From contig JAJYAE010000001.1 in the NCBI GenBank assembly GCA_021779695.1, forward strand, positions 1 to 64,000: 64,000 nt of DNA, given 5' to 3'. Shown here one piece after another: positions 60,788 through 64,000 of this stretch. A program made the translations under genes and the position numbers. Source of the DNA: Acidobacteriota bacterium (GTDB taxonomy: Bacteria; Acidobacteriota; Terriglobia; Terriglobales; Acidobacteriaceae). The notes beneath the pieces are model-generated. The model had not been told where the DNA came from, ran no database searches, and worked only from the letters and a program-made list of their open reading frames with translations. Positions within the stretch are counted from its first letter, which is position 1. Every line of letters begins with the position of its first letter.

Positions 60788-62248
60788 CTAGTTGGAGCCC
60801 ATTCGAGATGCGACCATCTTCCATTGCCCACCGTCGAAAAACAACAGCCCGAACGCGTGCATCGTGGAGCCGCTGGCGATGGACGACCCTCCAGCGATCG
60901 TGGTTCCGGCTTGCTGGTAGACCGTTACCGTGGTCGCTCCGGTCAGGGTGGTAAAGGCGGAATCGGAGGGAAGAGTCAGCGCGAAGCTTGTGGCTGCGCC
61001 GCTCGTGATCGTGGTCGCAACCGTCCCGCTCAATCCCTGTGGTTCCAGTTCAAGGTTCGAGGCCGTCATTGTGCCCGCCATTGAACTGCCGCCCATCATT
61101 CCTCCACCGCCGCTCATCATGCCGCCAGAGCTGATGGGCATCACGCTCTGGCCCACGTAAACGTGGCTGGCGTCGAAGACCGGTGTAAAGGGCAGTCCGG
61201 ACATGTCCATGTTGTCTTCGTCGATCTGATAGGTTGTGCTCCCGTTCAAATCTATCGTGACGCCCGCAGCAAAATAGGATGACATCATCCCGGTGCCGGC
61301 CCCGTTCTGCATGACCATGGTGAGCGAGGTAGGCGGCTGACCCGTCACCGCGGTGATGATGCCTCCGCCCATAGCTCCGCCGGAGCCCATCATCAACTGC
61401 ACTTTGGTTGCAAGCATCGAACCGTCAGCCTGCATCGTGGCGTCCACGATTGCCAGCATGCCGCCCGACATCGAGCTCATGCTGGTGCCGTCGAACACGG
61501 TTGAGGAGTTGGTTGCAAAGGTAAAGTTCTGTGCCGCCTGCATCGAAGTCATCGTGAACGAACTGCCAGAGACGCTCGAAACCGTGCCCATCATCTGCTG
61601 AATCCCGCCATTGGTGGGATCGAGAGCGTTCCCCGAGCCCTGCATCCCGGAACTGACGTGAAAGGTGGGATTCATGCTGAGGCTGCCACCGGAGCCAGCG
61701 GTCACGGAACTGGCGAGATTGAGATCGAAGCCCATCGCCATCGGCGTGGACCCGATTGTAATGGGGCTGCTGAAGGTCACATTTGCATTGATCGGGCCGG
61801 GGATCGTCGCCTGAACAGGAGCCTTCGTGGTCGGGTCCATATACATCACGGTCGCGGAACCGATCGTGATGGATGCGCCTGTGTACGTGCCTTGAGGCGC
61901 GGACACCATCGCCAACGGCTGCATCGAGCCCATCAGGTGCATCATTTCCATCGGCGTCGAGGAAGAAACGACGGTGGCCGAGCCATTGCTTCCGGTAAGC
62001 GACATGGAAGTGATGTTCATGGAAAAAGCAAGCATCCAGTCGGCGGGCGAATCGCCCATATTCACCTGGACAGGCGTCTTGGCCGCGGGAGTGGGATTCG
62101 ATCCAGTCCCTGAGGTGGAACTGCTCCCCCCTCCGCCGCATGCCGTCAACAAGGATGCGAGAAAGAGGGCGAGACAGGCAATTGCTGCGGTGGTTGTTAA
62201 TCTGTGCTGGGCAGTCTTCTGCATAGAGGGGGAGTGGTGGTGATTCAT
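60788..62248 (-). CDS. Methionine/serine-rich lipoprotein (DUF4382/DUF5666-like)
   Basis: 486 residues with AGGAGA upstream. A lipoprotein signal ends LASLLTACGGGGSS, so C37 or nearby is lipidated. A DUF4382-like segment (VQVNMGDSPADWMLAFSMNITSMSLTG) is followed by repeated beta units (GTVSSVSGSSFTMTS, FATNSSTVFDG, VDATMQADGSMLATKVQLM), as in DUF5666 domains. It is unusually rich in methionine and glycine (for example MSGGGGMMGGSSMAG). Probably exposed on the outer membrane; ligand unknown. Methionine richness could reflect copper binding. Confidence 0.78.
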   Translation of the reverse strand: MNHHHSPSMQKTAQHRLTTTAAIACLALFLASLLTACGGGGSSSTSGTGSNPTPAAKTPVQVNMGDSPADWMLAFSMNITSMSLTGSNGSATVVSSSTPMEMMHLMGSMQPLAMVSAPQGTYTGASITIGSATVMYMDPTTKAPVQATIPGPINANVTFSSPITIGSTPMAMGFDLNLASSVTAGSGGSLSMNPTFHVSSGMQGSGNALDPTNGGIQQMMGTVSSVSGSSFTMTSMQAAQNFTFATNSSTVFDGTSMSSMSGGMLAIVDATMQADGSMLATKVQLMMGSGGAMGGGIITAVTGQPPTSLTMVMQNGAGTGMMSSYFAAGVTIDLNGSTTYQIDEDNMDMSGLPFTPVFDASHVYVGQSVMPISSGGMMSGGGGMMGGSSMAGTMTASNLELEPQGLSGTVATTITSGAATSFALTLPSDSAFTTLTGATTVTVYQQAGTTIAGGSSIASGSTMHAFGLLFFDGGQWKMVASRMGSN

Positions 62249-62369
62249 CTCTGTTCTCCTGAGGAAGAAACGGCACGCGGTTGCGGAACACTCACTGTCC
62301 TATCACTCAACAGCACCCTGTCATGCCTGCTTGTGTCTTTCATTGGACAATGCCGTTTTCTCGGTTGTA

Positions 62370-62385
62370 TGTGACTTAGATCACG
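62370..62385. promoter_or_regulatory. CRP/FNR-type site TGTGA-N6-TCACG
   Basis: TGTGA at 62370-62374 and TCACG at 62381-62385 match the CRP consensus TGTGA-N6-TCACA at nine of ten bases. It lies about 122 bases before the lipoprotein start. Whether the host has a matching regulator is unknown. Confidence 0.4.
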
Positions 62386-62531
62386 TGTTGAGCGCGAATC
62401 CCGGCTCTCTCCGGATGCGTCAAGAAAGACGGAGATAGGGCGTACCTCCCATCTCCAGCTGGGGTACAGCCTTCGTCCGGATTCGGACGCTTCCGGGACA
62501 ATGACCGCATTACGGGTTCGTAACAAAGACA

Positions 62532-63923
62532 TTAGCGCGCAACCTCCCGCACGGAGCGAAGCTGCAGATTCCCGGTCGCACCATCCAGAAAGCCAATGGC
62601 AGCGACGCTTTGTCCAGCCAACGCCTCGCCCTCATGCTGGTCTGCCAGCGTGAAGATGCGGGATCTCGTACTAAGCACATATTTGGCTCCACGTGTCCTG
62701 ACGCAGGAGCGCACGCAATCGGGCGCCGGCAGCGCTTCGTGGTGGGAGAAGCCGCAGGTTGAGTCCGTAATCACTCCTTCGAGGTTCAAAAGACCGCTGT
62801 TTGCAGGGTGCAGCCAGCGCCCTGAAAACCAGAACCCGGCGAGGGCAACGAGCGCCAGCCCTCCGAGTCCTGCAAAGGTCCGGGCCTGGCGAGGCGCAAG
62901 GGGAAGCCTGAAAGATTTGCTACTCCAGGAGCGTACTTCACTGGAAGCCTGAGCGGCCTCGACCACCCGAATCTGGCTGAGATCCATGTCTTGCTGCGGC
63001 AAGAGGGGAAGAAGCACATGCTTGACGAGTTCGAGTTCCTCGTTGTCTTTCACCCGCCCGCGCAGAACGGAGTTGCCGTTCTGAACCTCCACATCAAGAT
63101 CCAGATGAGCGGTCTCGGGGCACATAGCAAGTCCGGCCCTGATCGAGGTTGCCAGAACGAAATCCGTGACAGAGGTTCGATTGTCTGCACTAGAACTCCT
63201 TGTCTCGCGAATCATCGCGCAAGTAGCTGCCAACGCCGCGTCGAGTCCCATCTCGGACGGATTGACTGCGAGGTCGTATCCAAGAGGTAATCCCGCTCTG
63301 CTGTTGAAGAGATACATACACCAGCGGCGGCGTGCGCGGTCGTGTTCATTCAGGAATACTCTGGCCTCTGCGCCGTAGAGCTTTAAGTCTTCTTCGAGAG
63401 CGGCTCTCCGGCACCGGTATGGCGCTACGACGGCAATTCTGCGGACTTCCCCTGCCACAAGGTTCAGAAGATCGGCCGCGACACCATGACAGACCACCGG
63501 CCCATCCTTGATAAGCTCGCCGAGCGTTGCCTGAAGAAGCAGGATCTCTGCCCGCCGCTCACGCTCATGCAGACGGCGTCCTTCAAGTGCCGCCAGCAAC
63601 TGCATTCGGTCGCCACCGCGAGCCACCGCCCGCTCGATCAGCACTGCGGAGTCTACGCATTGCCATCCGAGCCTGGCGGCAAGAGATCTGGCAAACTCTT
63701 CTCCGCCACAAAGAGGCTCTGCCGAAACGGCAACAATGCGTACCGGCTGTTCTCTCCTATCGAGCGAGTTACCTGCCTCCTCCTTCGGAGTTGTGCCTAT
63801 ACATCGGCGCTTCGCTCTGGCCGCTCGAGCCATCGCCGGCCGGGCTCTCCACTGTTCCATTTCCCGCTCATTCCACCAGTTGGCCGGAAAGAATGAGGAC
63901 TGAATATGCTTTGCTGGCTTCAT
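62532..63923 (-). CDS. Cytidylate-kinase-like / BON / membrane fusion protein
   Basis: 463 residues. About 60-260: cytidylate-kinase-like fold (IVAVSAEPLCGGEEFARSLAARLGWQCVDSAVLIERA, VVCHGVAADLLN, DLAVNPSEMGLDAALAATCAMI), but the P-loop GGEEFAR lacks the usual GxGKS. A BON-like domain follows (about 270-335: LDLDVEVQNGNSVLRGRVKDNEELELVKHVLLPLL). One membrane helix sits at about 365-383, and the C-terminal segment ITDSTCGFSHHEALPAPDCVRSCVRTRGAKYVL has several cysteines. Probably a membrane-linked regulatory or stress protein rather than a nucleotide-metabolism enzyme. Confidence 0.7.
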   Translation of the reverse strand: MKPAKHIQSSFFPANWWNEREMEQWRARPAMARAARAKRRCIGTTPKEEAGNSLDRREQPVRIVAVSAEPLCGGEEFARSLAARLGWQCVDSAVLIERAVARGGDRMQLLAALEGRRLHERERRAEILLLQATLGELIKDGPVVCHGVAADLLNLVAGEVRRIAVVAPYRCRRAALEEDLKLYGAEARVFLNEHDRARRRWCMYLFNSRAGLPLGYDLAVNPSEMGLDAALAATCAMIRETRSSSADNRTSVTDFVLATSIRAGLAMCPETAHLDLDVEVQNGNSVLRGRVKDNEELELVKHVLLPLLPQQDMDLSQIRVVEAAQASSEVRSWSSKSFRLPLAPRQARTFAGLGGLALVALAGFWFSGRWLHPANSGLLNLEGVITDSTCGFSHHEALPAPDCVRSCVRTRGAKYVLSTRSRIFTLADQHEGEALAGQSVAAIGFLDGATGNLQLRSVREVAR

Positions 63924-64000
63924 CGAGGTTCCCCCTTTGGATGACAGAATTTTCGCGTGCCGCAGGCGTACATCTCCTGTAGAGCAAACGCCGTACCATA

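Noticed and set aside
1..64000. CRISPR arrays, tRNA or rRNA genes
   Set aside because: No regularly spaced repeats, and no tRNA or rRNA sequence recognised while reading.

Overview
The window looks like part of a large plasmid or integrated conjugative element of an Acidobacteriota (Terriglobia-type) bacterium. The host call rests on the acidobacterial PadR regulator plus duplicated orphan permease pair (32.1-35.2 kb), a carboxypeptidase-domain TonB receptor of the Oar-like type, and the style of the lipoprotein and kinase-BON genes at the right end. No rRNA, tRNA or CRISPR array was seen. Almost every mobile-element backbone gene lies on the plus strand, while nearly all chromosome-style cargo lies on the minus strand.

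Layout. 0-8.8 kb: a conjugation block with VirB8/TraE-like (partial), VirB9-like and VirD4-like proteins and a replication-relaxation-type protein. Embedded in it is an 808-residue protein that reads as a single-chain two-barrel RNA polymerase related to eukaryotic RdRPs. 9.2-11.3 kb: a DHFR-fold reductase and a secreted protein of unknown role. 11.6-19.3 kb: a replication and recombination block with a primase-polymerase plus CHC2-like zinc finger, SSB, a Rad52-type annealing protein, a DNA methyltransferase and small unknown proteins, interrupted by a reversed diguanylate cyclase. 19.5-27.7 kb: cargo with a YVTN propeller, TonB receptor, two-component system and nine-haem cytochrome. 28-32 kb: a SNF2-type helicase, a Fis-type regulator and a stand-alone NrdJ C-terminal domain. 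32.1-35.6 kb: PadR/permease cargo. 35.7-41.3 kb: a PRTRC module (ubiquitin-like protein, E2-like, E1-like, proteins F and E), with VapBC and a SEC-C protein between its parts.

41.6-45.2 kb: a 3.6-kb IS66-type transposable element carrying a serine recombinase. It is bounded by imperfect inverted repeats and abutted on both sides by a perfect 50-bp direct repeat of the gene it entered. 45.8-50.0 kb: a short prokaryotic Argonaute operon whose partner fuses SIR2, a RecG/AlbA-type ATPase-like region and APAZ. 50.3-52.2 kb: MoxR ATPase and DUF3150 protein. Their usual metallopeptidase/VWA partner follows only at 59.4 kb, after a 7-kb ABC efflux cargo block with a MarR regulator. 60.8-64 kb: a methionine-rich lipoprotein and a cytidylate-kinase-like/BON membrane protein.

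The strongest leads are the RdRP-like polymerase inside the conjugation operon, the SIR2-ATPase-APAZ/pAgo system, the plasmid ubiquitin-like conjugation module, and the transposon with a 50-bp target duplication. All identifications are by reading motifs in the translated sequence; no database search was run.
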